NCBI GenBank assembly: GCA_030038035.1
Contig: JASHPP010000202.1
Span: 1 to 7,535 of the forward strand
Length of the DNA stretch: 7,535 nucleotides
Direction: 5' to 3'
Origin: Trebonia sp.
GTDB lineage: Bacteria > Actinomycetota > Actinomycetes > Streptosporangiales > Streptosporangiaceae
The notes under the pieces are model-generated. The model was given only the letters and a program-made list of their open reading frames with translations, was not told the origin of the DNA and ran no database searches. A program made the translations under genes and the position numbers. Positions 1 through 6,865 of this stretch are shown here, piece by piece. Within the stretch, counting starts at the first letter, position 1. The number at the start of each line of letters is the position of its first letter.

Positions 1-1472
1 GGCTGGCCCTGTCCGGCCTGTGGTCCTGGGACGACCTGCCGGTGATCCCGCCGGAGATCATCTACCTGCCGTCGTGGTTCCCGCTGAACATCTACGACTG
101 GGGCTGCTGGGCGAGGCAGACGATCGTCGCCCTCGCCGTCGTCGCGTCGTTCAAGCCCGCCAGGCCGGTCCCGTTCACGATCGGTGAGCTGCACGCCAAG
201 GTCCCCGGGCTGCCGGGAAAGGCCGGCCAACACGACCCCTGGTCACTGTTCTTCACCGGCCTGGACAAGGCGCTGCACAAGGTCCGGATCCCCGGGCGGG
301 CCAGGCGCGCCGCGCTGCGCCGCTGCGCGGACTGGATCATCGCCCGCCAGGAGGCCGACGGCTGCTGGGGCGGCATCCAGCCGCCGTGGGTGTACTCGCT
401 CATGGGGCTTAACCTGCTGGGCTTCGGCCTGGACCACCCGGTCATGAAGAAGGGGGTCGCGGGCCTGGAGCGGTTCACGATCAGGGAGAACGGCACCCGC
501 CGCCTGGAGGCGTGCCAGTCCCCTGTGTGGGACACCGTGCTGACGATGACCGCGCTCGCCGACGCCGGCCTGCCGGCCGGCCACCCGGCGCTGACCCGCG
601 CCGCGCGGTGGGTGCTCGGCGAGGAGATACGCCAGCGCGGGGACTGGCAGGTCCGCCGTCCGCACACGCCACCCGGCGGCTGGGCGTTCGAGTTCGACAA
701 CGACAACTACGCCGACACCGACGACACCGCCGAGGTGATCCTGGCGCTGCGGCGCACCGCGGTTGACGGCCGTCAGGCCATCAACCGGGGGCTGCGCTGG
801 CTGGAAGGGATGCAGTGCAAGGACGGCGGCTGGGGCGCGTTCGACGCGGACAACACCCGCGAGCTGGTGACCAGGCTGCCGTTCTGCGACTTCGGCGCGG
901 TCATCGACCCGCCGAGCGCCGACGTCACCGCGCACATCGTGGAGGCCTTCGCCGCCGAGGGCCTGGCCGGCGAACTGGCCTGCCGCCGCGGCGTGGTCTG
1001 GCTGCTGCGCAACCAGGAAAGCGACGGGTCGTGGTTCGGCCGCTGGGGCGCCAACTACATCTACGGCACCGGCGCCGTCGTGCCCGCGCTGATCGCCGCC
1101 GGGGTCAAGCCGGGCAAGCCGCAGATCCGCCGCGCGGTCGGCTGGCTGCAGGCGCACCAGAACGCCGACGGCGGCTGGGGCGAGGACCTGCGCTCCTACG
1201 ACGATCCGGCGGGCTGGTCGGGCAAGGGCGCCTCCACCGCCTCGCAGACCGCCTGGGCGCTGCTCGCGCTGCTCGCCGCGGGCGAGCGGGACACCGCGGC
1301 CGTCACGCGCGGCGTCCGCTGGCTGGCCGCCACCCAGCGGCCCGACGGTACCTGGGACGAGCCGCAGTTCACGGGGACCGGCTTTCCTGGCGACTTCTAC
1401 CTGAACTACCACCTGTACCGCCTGGCCTTCCCCGTCAGCGCGCTCGGCCGATATGTGAGGTACGAGTCATGA
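1..1472 (+). CDS. shc: Squalene-hopene cyclase, C-terminal 489 residues (5' end outside window)
   Basis: Cyclises squalene to hopene/hopanol, the committed step of hopanoid synthesis, in a monotopic membrane enzyme. The frame is open back to the window edge (first whole codon at position 3), and the residues before the GTG at 42 (LWSWDDLP) continue the family sequence, so that GTG is internal. Visible hallmarks are the catalytic acid motif DTDD at 714-725 (DxDD, the proton donor) and five QW repeats of the QxxDGxW type at 348-368, 813-833, 1014-1034, 1158-1178 and 1335-1355. The PFCDFG...[11 protein letters not shown] block is present, as is the family C-terminus ([13 protein letters not shown]...LGRY). 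Compared with the Alicyclobacillus enzyme (about 630 residues, motif near 374-377), roughly 135-140 N-terminal residues are missing because of the window cut. The stop overlaps the next start (ATGA), indicating translational coupling. Nothing suggests a pseudogene. Confidence 0.97.
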   Translation, partial: LALSGLWSWDDLPVIPPEIIYLPSWFPLNIYDWGCWARQTIVALAVVASFKPARPVPFTIGELHAKVPGLPGKAGQHDPWSLFFTGLDKALHKVRIPGRARRAALRRCADWIIARQEADGCWGGIQPPWVYSLMGLNLLGFGLDHPVMKKGVAGLERFTIRENGTRRLEACQSPVWDTVLTMTALADAGLPAGHPALTRAARWVLGEEIRQRGDWQVRRPHTPPGGWAFEFDNDNYADTDDTAEVILALRRTAVDGRQAINRGLRWLEGMQCKDGGWGAFDADNTRELVTRLPFCDFGAVIDPPSADVTAHIVEAFAAEGLAGELACRRGVVWLLRNQESDGSWFGRWGANYIYGTGAVVPALIAAGVKPGKPQIRRAVGWLQAHQNADGGWGEDLRSYDDPAGWSGKGASTASQTAWALLALLAAGERDTAAVTRGVRWLAATQRPDGTWDEPQFTGTGFPGDFYLNYHLYRLAFPVSALGRYVRYES

Positions 1473-3049
1473 CCGAGACGATCCCGCAGCCAAGGACCGC
1501 CGGCGCGGCTGACACCGCCGAGCCCGCCGGCGCGACCGCGGGCCTTGTGGTGCTCGCGCCGCTGCGGCTTGAGGCCAACGCGGTGCGCCGCGGCCTGCGC
1601 GACCCGGCCAGCCGCGTGCAGCGCACCGGCATGGGCGCCACCCGCGCGGCGAAGGCTGTCCGGGAGAGCAAGCCGGATTCGTTCGGCGCGCTGATCGTGA
1701 TGGGCACGGCCGCGGGCGTCTGCCCGGACCTCAAGCCGGGAGACCTCGTCGTCGCCGCCGAGGTGACCGACGCCAGCGGCACGGTCTCGCTGCCCGGCGC
1801 CGAGCTGCTCGCGGCGGAACTGCGGCGGGCGGGGCTGCCGGCGCGGCCGGGGAAGCTGGCCACCGTCCCCTCGCTGGTGCGGTCTTCGCAGCGCGCCAAG
1901 CTCGCCGCCCAGGGCTACCTCGCGGCCGACATGGAGTCGGCCGTGCTCGTGGGCGCCGCCGACGGGCGGCCGGTGGCCGTGATCAGGGCGGTCTCCGACG
2001 TCGGCGTCGGGCCAGGGATCGTCAGCGGCGGGCTGGCGGCGCTGCGGTCGCTGCGGCTCGCCGCGCCGGTCGCCGAGCGGTGGGCCGCAGCGTGCGCGCA
2101 GCGGACGGTGCTGCTCGCCGGGCCGCGGTCGTTCTGCGCCGGGGTCGAGCGCGCCATCGAGATCGTCGAGCGGGCGCTTGACCTGCGCGGCGCGCCCGTG
2201 TACGTGCGCAAGCAGATCGTGCACAACGCGACCGTGGTTGCCGACCTCGAGCGACGCGGGGCGATCTTCGTCGACGAGCTGACCGAGGTGCCGGACGGGG
2301 CGAGTGTGGTGTTCTCCGCGCACGGCGTCGCTCCTGAGGTCCGGCAGGAGGCGGCGCGGCGCGGGCTCGACGCGGTCGACGCGACCTGCCCGCTGGTCGC
2401 CAAGGTGCACGCCGAGGCCCGCCGGTACGCTGCGGACGGCTATCTGGTCGCGCTCATCGGGCACGCGGGCCATGAGGAGGTCGAGGGCACGCTGGGCGAG
2501 GCCCCCGGCTCGATGGCCCTGATTGAGCGCCCCGCTGACGTTGCTCGCCTCGCCCCGGCGGACCCGGCCAAAGTGGCGTATCTGATGCAGACGACGCTCG
2601 CCACCGACGAGGCAGGCGCCATGGTCGACGCGATCACCGCGCGCTTCCCCGCCGCGACGGGGCCGGGCAGCGACGACATCTGCTACGCCACGACCAACAG
2701 GCAGGCGGCGGTCCGCTCGATCGCGGCCCGGTGCGATGTGGTGCTGGTGGCCGGATCGGCCAACTCGTCTAACTCGGTGCGCCTGGTCGAGACGGCCGTC
2801 CGGGCCGGCGCGGCGGCCTACCTGGTGGACCGCGCCGAGGACATCGAGCTCGGCTGGCTGGCGGGCGCGGCGACGGTAGGGATAACCGCGGGAGCGTCGG
2901 CGCCGCCCGCGATCGTCGAGGAGATCGTGGCCGCCCTCGGCGGACTAGGCGAGGTCACGACCGAGGAGGTGGCCGTGGCCACCGAATCGGTGCAGTTCGG
3001 GCTCCCTAAGGAGCTGCGCCGGCAGGCGACCAGCTCGGCAGAGAGCTGA
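1469..3049 (+). CDS. ispH: Fusion protein: HpnG-like nucleosidase domain + 4-hydroxy-3-methylbut-2-enyl diphosphate reductase (IspH)
   Basis: One 526-residue open frame holds two enzymes. Residues about 25-205 resemble HpnG and MTA/SAH nucleosidases: E35 in LRLEANAV, the [17 protein letters not shown] block (79-95), DMES at 154-157 and SDV at 176-178 match the family's catalytic Glu/Glu/Asp. In hopanoid synthesis HpnG removes adenine from adenosylhopane. Residues about 212-517 are a full IspH, the 4Fe-4S enzyme that reduces HMBPP to IPP and DMAPP in the last MEP step. Cluster ligands are C223 (FCAGV), C307 (DATCP) and C405 ([11 protein letters not shown]). Also present are H252, H285, H335, E337, T375/T376, the S433-S434-N435 triad and S477 (TAGASAP), all matching E. 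coli IspH substrate residues. The C-terminus ends with the typical PKELR. The start is the ATG at 1469: GAGG lies 8 bases upstream (1457-1460), and it overlaps the shc stop as ATGA. Residues 1-24 are Ala/Thr/Pro-rich and probably flexible. The domain boundary has no stop or frame change. Domain identities are secure; activity of the nucleosidase half is inferred. Confidence 0.95.
   Translation: MTETIPQPRTAGAADTAEPAGATAGLVVLAPLRLEANAVRRGLRDPASRVQRTGMGATRAAKAVRESKPDSFGALIVMGTAAGVCPDLKPGDLVVAAEVTDASGTVSLPGAELLAAELRRAGLPARPGKLATVPSLVRSSQRAKLAAQGYLAADMESAVLVGAADGRPVAVIRAVSDVGVGPGIVSGGLAALRSLRLAAPVAERWAAACAQRTVLLAGPRSFCAGVERAIEIVERALDLRGAPVYVRKQIVHNATVVADLERRGAIFVDELTEVPDGASVVFSAHGVAPEVRQEAARRGLDAVDATCPLVAKVHAEARRYAADGYLVALIGHAGHEEVEGTLGEAPGSMALIERPADVARLAPADPAKVAYLMQTTLATDEAGAMVDAITARFPAATGPGSDDICYATTNRQAAVRSIAARCDVVLVAGSANSSNSVRLVETAVRAGAAAYLVDRAEDIELGWLAGAATVGITAGASAPPAIVEEIVAALGGLGEVTTEEVAVATESVQFGLPKELRRQATSSAES
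3011..3048 (+). repeat. Three-arm inverted repeat at the end of the hpnG-ispH fusion gene
   Basis: GAGCTG at 3011-3016, CAGCTC at 3031-3036 and GAGCTG at 3043-3048 allow the middle arm to pair with either flank. The second pairing (6-bp stem, 6-base loop) reaches into the TGA stop at 3047-3049. No T-run follows, so this is not a canonical terminator. It could be an RNA stability or processing element between the fusion gene and hpnH, or chance in GC-rich coding sequence. Confidence 0.3.
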
Positions 3050-3077
3050 CGGCAGATAACAGGGACACACTGATAAG
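3046..3077 (+). promoter_or_regulatory. Weak candidate internal promoter before hpnH
   Basis: The 43-base gap between the fusion gene and hpnH is visibly richer in A than its surroundings. CTGACG at 3046-3051 resembles the actinomycete -35 TTGACg, and the A-rich GATAAG at 3072-3077 could serve as a -10. The spacing (20 bases) is longer than ideal and the -10 match is poor. Simple read-through from shc is at least as likely. Confidence 0.18.
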
Positions 3078-3092
3078 AAAGACGGTGCCATC

Positions 3093-4094
3093 GTGAGCAT
3101 GCCACTGCGCCAGAGCCTGCGGGTCGGGTCGTACCTGCTGGGTCAGAAGCTGCGGGGCAATAAGAAGTTCCCGCTGATCGTCGAGCTGGAACCGCTGTTT
3201 GCCTGCAACCTCAAGTGCGCGGGCTGCGGCAAGATCCAGCAGCCGGCCAGCGTGCTCAAGCAGCGGATGCCGGTCGAGCAGGCGCTCGGGGCGATCGAGG
3301 AGTGCGGTGCGCCCATGGTGTCGATCGCCGGCGGCGAGCCCCTCATGCACCCGCAGATCGACGTGCTCGTGACCGAGCTGGTGAACCGGAAGAAGTTCGT
3401 GTTCCTGTGCACCAACGCGCTGTTGATGCCCAAGAAGCTGGACAAGTTCACCCCGTCGCCGTACTTCGCCTTCGTCGTGCACATCGACGGCCTGCGCGAG
3501 CGGCACGACGAGTCGGTGTGCAAGGAAGGCGTGTTCGACGAAGCGGTCGCGGCCATCAAGGAGGCCAAGCGGCGCGGATTCACGGTCAACACCAACACGA
3601 CCTTCTTCAACACCGACACGCCCCAGACGGTGATCGACGTGCTCAACTACCTCAACGACGACGTGCAGATCGACAACATGCAGATCTCGCCGGCCTACGC
3701 CTATGAGAAAGCTCCCGACCAGGAGCACTTCCTCGGCGTAACCGAGACCAGGGAGCTGTTCCGCAAGGCTTTCGACGGCGGGAATCGCCGCCGCTGGCGG
3801 CTGAATCACTCGCCGCTGTTCCTGGACTTCCTGGAGGGCAAGGTCGACTTCGGCTGCACCGCCTGGGGCATCCCGTCCTACTCGCTGCTGGGCTGGCAGA
3901 AGCCCTGCTACCTGATGGCGGACGGCTACACCAAGACGTACAAGGAGCTGATCGAGACCACCGACTGGGACGCCTACGGGCGCGGCAGGGACCCGCGGTG
4001 TGCCAACTGCATGGCACACTGCGGCTACGAGCCCACCGCCGTGCTCGCCACGATGGCGTCCCTGCGCGAATCGATCCGCGCGCTACGCGGGTAG
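3093..4094 (+). CDS. hpnH: Adenosylhopane synthase HpnH (radical SAM)
   Basis: Adds the 5'-deoxyadenosyl radical from SAM to diploptene to make adenosylhopane, the first step of C35 extended hopanoids. The 333-residue protein has the 4Fe-4S motif CxxxCxxC at C38, C42 and C45 (ACNLKCAGC), the SAM-contact GGEP at 80-83, and a C-terminal Cys-rich segment C303/C306/C310 (CANCMAHCGYEP) as in the domain found at the end of HpnH proteins. C106 (FLCTN) matches the conserved Cys106 reported to quench the radical intermediate in the Zymomonas enzyme. Length and both termini fit the family. The GTG at 3093 is preferred because homologues begin MxMPLRQS, but the ATG at 3099 is also possible. The Shine-Dalgarno match is poor (AAGAAAG, 3076-3082). 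It lies 43 bases after the fusion gene, whose nucleosidase domain would act on its product, which supports one pathway operon. Identification is very secure. Confidence 0.97.
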   Translation: MSMPLRQSLRVGSYLLGQKLRGNKKFPLIVELEPLFACNLKCAGCGKIQQPASVLKQRMPVEQALGAIEECGAPMVSIAGGEPLMHPQIDVLVTELVNRKKFVFLCTNALLMPKKLDKFTPSPYFAFVVHIDGLRERHDESVCKEGVFDEAVAAIKEAKRRGFTVNTNTTFFNTDTPQTVIDVLNYLNDDVQIDNMQISPAYAYEKAPDQEHFLGVTETRELFRKAFDGGNRRRWRLNHSPLFLDFLEGKVDFGCTAWGIPSYSLLGWQKPCYLMADGYTKTYKELIETTDWDAYGRGRDPRCANCMAHCGYEPTAVLATMASLRESIRALRG

Positions 4095-4102
4095 CAGCCG
4101 CT

Positions 4103-4143
4103 GCGGCCGGGCCCGCGGTGCTGATCGGGGAGTGCCCGGCCGC
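4103..4143. terminator. GC-rich inverted repeat between convergent genes, probable bidirectional terminator
   Basis: GCGGCCGGGC at 4103-4112 and GCCCGGCCGC at 4134-4143 form a perfect 10-bp stem with a 21-base loop. It lies in the 64-base gap between the hpnH stop (4094) and the hydrolase stop (4159), where both transcripts must end. There is no U-tract on either side, which is common for actinomycete terminators. Confidence 0.5.
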
Positions 4144-4158
4144 CATGCTGCGGCGCGG

Positions 4159-4965
4159 TCAGCCAGCGTGAGCCCGCAGGAACTCCAGTGTCCGCTGATT
4201 GAATTCGGCAGTGACCTCGTAGATCGGCGCGTGCGAGGCGCCGGGGAACACGATGAGCTCCGCACCGGCGATCGCGTCGGTCAGCGGCCCGGCGAACCGG
4301 GTCGACGTGCACAGGTCGCGCTCGCCGAAGGTGACCAGCGTTGGCGCCTGGATCGAGCCGAGTGCCGCGCGCGCGTCGTGCGCGAGCACGGCCGCGGACT
4401 GCCGCAGGAACGCGTCGACCGGCGGCATTGGCCTGCTCCGGACGAAGTCCGCCAGCGAGTCGATGTACTCCGGCCGGGCCGCGTACAGCTCCGGGGTGAA
4501 GCACCACGGAAAGATCCCGGCGATCACCATGTCAGTGACGCTGTCGAGTCCGCTGGCCATGATCCGCCAGGTCTCGACCACGGTCCGCAGGAACGGGTCG
4601 GTGGCGTCCCAGGCGCTGTGCAGGGACAGCGACTTGACCCGTGCGGGATGCCGGGCGGCAAGGTGCATTCCCGCCGCGGCGCCGAGCGACAAACCGGAAA
4701 CATGCGCGCTGTCGATGCCCGCTGCCTGCATGAACCCGGCGATGTCGTCGGCGATCTGCTCGGTCGAGTAGTCCCCGTCGGGCTTGCCGGACAGCCCCGC
4801 GCCGCGCAGGTCGACGGTGAAGCAGGTGAACTCCTTGGCGTAGTCCGCGACCTGGAACGCGTAGCACGCCTGGTCGGCGGCGAGGTATGGGATGAGCACC
4901 AGCGGCTCACCGTCGCCCTGCACCTCGTAGTAGACATCGATGCCGTTCGCCTGCACGACGGGCAT
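4159..4965 (-). CDS. Alpha/beta-fold hydrolase, substrate unknown
   Basis: A 268-residue protein of the alpha/beta hydrolase superfamily, in the general group that includes 3-oxoadipate enol-lactonase-like and haloperoxidase-like enzymes; no signal peptide or membrane segment is visible, so it is probably cytosolic. The likely triad is S93 in the nucleophile elbow GLSLG, D217 (FGERD) and H245 (GASHAP). The family block DLRGAGLSGKP lies at 52-62. A variable cap of about 100 residues sits between strand 6 and the catalytic Asp, and it would set specificity, which cannot be read from sequence. The ATG at 4965 is chosen because MPVVQANGIDVYYEVQG is the usual N-terminus and a strong purine-rich Shine-Dalgarno lies just upstream. 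It converges on hpnH and is probably not part of the hopanoid operon. It lies 119 bases downstream of the aminotransferase and could share its transcript, though a small hairpin separates them. Confidence 0.9.
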   Translation of the reverse strand: MPVVQANGIDVYYEVQGDGEPLVLIPYLAADQACYAFQVADYAKEFTCFTVDLRGAGLSGKPDGDYSTEQIADDIAGFMQAAGIDSAHVSGLSLGAAAGMHLAARHPARVKSLSLHSAWDATDPFLRTVVETWRIMASGLDSVTDMVIAGIFPWCFTPELYAARPEYIDSLADFVRSRPMPPVDAFLRQSAAVLAHDARAALGSIQAPTLVTFGERDLCTSTRFAGPLTDAIAGAELIVFPGASHAPIYEVTAEFNQRTLEFLRAHAG

Positions 4966-4971
4966 GCTGAA

Positions 4972-4980
4972 CCCCCCTCT
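4972..4980 (-). promoter_or_regulatory. Ribosome binding site deciding the hydrolase start
   Basis: On the - strand AGAGGGGGG lies six bases before the ATG at 4965. This strong site fixes the start there rather than at the in-frame codon at 5013, which would add 16 residues that do not resemble the family. Confidence 0.75.
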
Positions 4981-5062
4981 GAGCGCTTGGGCCGGCCAGT
5001 CGGACGGCCACATCCGATGGTGCCCGGTCCGGCCGGAATGCGCTAGCCTCGGTCGGCACCAG

Positions 5063-5083
5063 CCGGAAGCGACCCCGTTCCGG
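5063..5083 (-). terminator. Small hairpin directly after the aminotransferase stop
   Basis: CCGGAA and TTCCGG (5063-5068 and 5078-5083) form a 6-bp stem with a 9-base loop starting one base past the TAG stop. There is no U-tract and the stem is short, so it may be only a weak terminator, a 3'-end stabiliser, or chance. Confidence 0.3.
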
Positions 5084-5084
5084 A

Positions 5085-6296
5085 CTACTGGTGGTAACTG
5101 GACAAGAACGCAGCGATCCGTCCGATCGCGTCGTCTAGCACCGGGACGCTGGCCAGGAACACCAGCCGCAGATGGTCGGTGGTGGGCAGGTTGAACCCGC
5201 TGCCGTGGGACAGCAGTACGTGCTGCTGCTCCAGCAGGTCGATCATCATCTGCTCGTCATCGGCGATCGGGTAAGTCTCCGGATCCAGCCGGGGGAACAG
5301 GTACAGCGCTCCGGCCGGCCGGTAGCAGCTGACGCCGGGGATCGCCGTCATGGCCTGCCAGGCGTGGTCGCGCTGGTCGCGCAGCCGGCCGCCTGGCTGC
5401 AGCAGGTGCGTGATGTCCACCCGGCCGCCGAGCGCGGGCTCGATGGCGTGCTGCGCGGGTACGTTCGGACAGAGCCGCATGTTGGCGAGCAACTCCAGCC
5501 CGTCCAGATAGTCGGCCGCATCCGCGCGCGGCCCGGACACCACCAGCCAGCCGGACCGGAAGCCCGCGAGCCGGTAGGTCTTCGACAGTCCGCCGAGCGT
5601 GAGGACGAGCAAGTCCGGCGCCAGCGCGGCGGCCGGGCAGTGCACCGCGCCGTCATAGCAGATCTGGTCGTAGATCTCGTCGGTGAGGATCATCAGCCGG
5701 TTCCTGCGGGCGATGTCGAGCATGCCGAGCAGGACTTCGCGAGAGTAGACCGCCCCGGTCGGGTTGTTCGGGTTGATGATCACCAGCGCCCTCGTTCGCG
5801 CGCTGACGCGGCTAGCCAGGTGCGCCAGGTCTGGCTGCCAGCCGGCCTGCTCATCGCACCGGTAGTGCACCGCGCGACCACCGCAGAGGTTGATCGCGCC
5901 GGTCCACAGCGGGTAGTCGGGGCTCGGCACCAGCACCTCGTCGCCAGGGTCGAGCAGCGCCTGCAGCGACATCACGATCAACTCGGACACGCCGTTACCG
6001 AGGTAGACGTCGTCGGCAGTGACGTCCGGGACGCCGCGCCGGTCGAAGTACTGTGCGACGGCCTGCCGGGCGGGCTGGATGCCGCGGGCGTCGCTGTAGC
6101 CCTGCGCGTCCGCGATGTGCTTGACAACGTCGTTGAGCACGTCCTCGGGAGCGTCGAGACCGAACGGAGCCGGGTTACCGAGGTTGAGCTTGATGATCTC
6201 GTGTCCGGCGGCCTCGAGCTGGCGAGCTCGGCGCAGGACCGGCCCGCGGATGTCGTACCTGACGTTGCTGAGCCTGCCTGCCTGGGCAACCTGCAC
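5085..6296 (-). CDS. alaA: Alanine (glutamate-pyruvate) aminotransferase, AlaA type
   Basis: A PLP-dependent class I/II aminotransferase of 403 residues, close along its whole length to E. coli AlaA (405 residues): RLSNVRYDIRGPVL, LNLGNPAPFG, GNGVSELIV, PDYPLW, ANMRLCPNVPAQHAI and the C-terminal FLSSYHQ all correspond. The expected reaction is pyruvate + L-glutamate to L-alanine + 2-oxoglutarate, in the cytosol. PLP and substrate residues are visible: K239 (LSKTYR, Schiff base), N178 (NPNNPTG), D206 and Y209 (TDEIYD), R247 (GFRSGW) and R377 (HLRLVF, substrate carboxylate). The start is the GTG at 6296, eight bases after GGAGGG on the - strand. It is not HpnO, the aminotransferase of aminohopanoid synthesis, which belongs to the ornithine-type class III family. 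A structured 195-base leader lies upstream. The fold and family are certain; the exact amino donor is inferred from similarity. Confidence 0.93.
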   Translation of the reverse strand: MQVAQAGRLSNVRYDIRGPVLRRARQLEAAGHEIIKLNLGNPAPFGLDAPEDVLNDVVKHIADAQGYSDARGIQPARQAVAQYFDRRGVPDVTADDVYLGNGVSELIVMSLQALLDPGDEVLVPSPDYPLWTGAINLCGGRAVHYRCDEQAGWQPDLAHLASRVSARTRALVIINPNNPTGAVYSREVLLGMLDIARRNRLMILTDEIYDQICYDGAVHCPAAALAPDLLVLTLGGLSKTYRLAGFRSGWLVVSGPRADAADYLDGLELLANMRLCPNVPAQHAIEPALGGRVDITHLLQPGGRLRDQRDHAWQAMTAIPGVSCYRPAGALYLFPRLDPETYPIADDEQMMIDLLEQQHVLLSHGSGFNLPTTDHLRLVFLASVPVLDDAIGRIAAFLSSYHQ

Positions 6297-6304
6297 CGCG
6301 AGAT

Positions 6305-6310
6305 CCCTCC
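6305..6310 (-). promoter_or_regulatory. Ribosome binding site for the GTG start of alaA
   Basis: On the - strand GGAGGG is followed by an 8-base spacer and then the GTG at 6296. No in-frame ATG fits the family N-terminus better, so this site supports a GTG start. Confidence 0.75.
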
Positions 6311-6335
6311 GATCCGCTCCGTTCGGGCCGGCGAC

Positions 6336-6399
6336 CGCGTCCTGGCCCGCACAAGCGCGTCCCTGGCCATCGGCAATGGTCGCCGGTGCCAGGGGCGCG
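6336..6399 (-). repeat. Long hairpin with a duplicated arm in the alaA leader
   Basis: The arms at 6356-6367 and 6388-6399 are complementary over 12 positions (on the - strand RNA one C-A mismatch; on the + strand a G-T wobble). An inner 4-bp stem lies at 6371-6374/6382-6385. A near copy of the 6356-6368 arm, CGCGTCCTGGCC, lies at 6336-6347 and could compete for the same partner. The gap between the small gene's stop (6492) and the alaA start (6296) holds no gene. The hairpin could terminate the upstream gene, regulate alaA, or be a protein-binding site. A possible -10 (TAGGGT on the - strand, about 6415-6420) lies upstream, without a convincing -35. Confidence 0.4.
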
Positions 6400-6491
6400 A
6401 ACTCTGCTGAAAACCCTACCGTGCGGCCGGCCCGCGGCGCGCTGTGAGGGACGCCGGTCGCCGCGCGACCGGCGCGCGGGTCGCGGCGGGG

Positions 6492-6806
6492 TCAGCGCGC
6501 GGACAGGACGTCGGCGATCTTGGCCGCAGCCGCCGAGGGCTCGCTCGTGTCGTGCAGCAGCTCACCCCAGGACCACCGGTAGTACCAGTGCAGGCGGCCG
6601 TCATCGTCGGTGCCTGGCACGCAGTCGATGCTCTCGGCCAGCATGGAGGCACCCGGCATGAACACGTGCAGCGCCGCCGGATACGAGGTCTTTACCGTCG
6701 CGTGAAAGCCCTCGGTGTCAAGCGCGGTGGCGAGCCGGTGCAGATGATAGCTGCGCGCATGGTCTCGGCTTCCGGGCTGCATATCACCTGCTTTGGGGGT
6801 AGGCAC
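6492..6806 (-). CDS. Small hypothetical protein with aromatic WYYRWSWGE motif
   Basis: A protein of 104 residues (from the GTG at 6806) or 96 (from the ATG at 6782) of unknown function. It reads like a small single-domain actinobacterial family: an N-terminal helix (LHRLATALDTEGF), a beta segment (ATVKTSYPAALHVFMPG), a Cys-containing strand (SIDCVPGTDDDG), the aromatic core LHWYYRWSWGELL with W74, W78 and W80, and a C-terminal Ala-rich helix (AAAAKIADVLSAR). No signal peptide or membrane segment is visible. The GTG has GAGG five bases upstream on the - strand; the ATG has AGG closer (four bases), so the start is undecided. It lies 59 bases downstream of the Tyr-rich protein gene and 195 bases upstream of alaA, all on the same strand. 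I recognise no catalytic motif and assign no function. Confidence 0.75.
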   Translation of the reverse strand: MPTPKAGDMQPGSRDHARSYHLHRLATALDTEGFHATVKTSYPAALHVFMPGASMLAESIDCVPGTDDDGRLHWYYRWSWGELLHDTSEPSAAAAKIADVLSAR

Positions 6807-6865
6807 ATTGTCCTCGCCGGAAACCAGGTGTTGTCAAGACCCGAAGCCGTGCCAGGCGGCGTTGG

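Noticed and set aside
243..1412. Long open frame antisense to shc (389 codons)
   Set aside because: A by-product of GC-rich third positions opposite a clear squalene-hopene cyclase; its translation is low-complexity Ala/Gly/Arg with no family motif.
815..1468. In-frame upstream extension of the hpnG-ispH frame inside shc
   Set aside because: The open frame exists, but its Arg-rich translation is the out-of-frame shadow of shc. The ATG at 1469 has a good ribosome site and an ATGA overlap.
1406..2473. Antisense open frame opposite the fusion gene (355 codons)
   Set aside because: Arg/Gly/Pro-rich shadow of a gene whose sense frame carries all IspH residues.
3006..4019. Antisense open frame opposite hpnH (337 codons)
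   Set aside because: Shadow frame; hpnH on the + strand is unmistakable.
4966..5013. Longer N-terminus for the hydrolase
   Set aside because: The extra 16 residues do not resemble the family, and the strong ribosome site lies inside this segment, just before 4965.
4000..5046. Plus-strand open frame opposite the hydrolase (348 codons)
   Set aside because: Arg-rich shadow running across hpnH's end and antisense to a clear alpha/beta hydrolase with a complete triad.
4966..5084. Promoter for the hydrolase gene (TTCCGG, 17 bases, TAGCGC on the - strand)
   Set aside because: The -35 and -10 matches are too weak to separate from chance in this GC-rich gap.
5085..6296. The aminotransferase as HpnO of aminohopanoid synthesis
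   Set aside because: HpnO is of the ornithine-type class III family; this protein is a class I/II AlaA match and lies on the opposite strand from the hopanoid genes.
5172..6410. Plus-strand open frame opposite alaA (412 codons)
   Set aside because: Slightly longer than the real gene but without any recognisable motif; the - strand frame matches AlaA from end to end.
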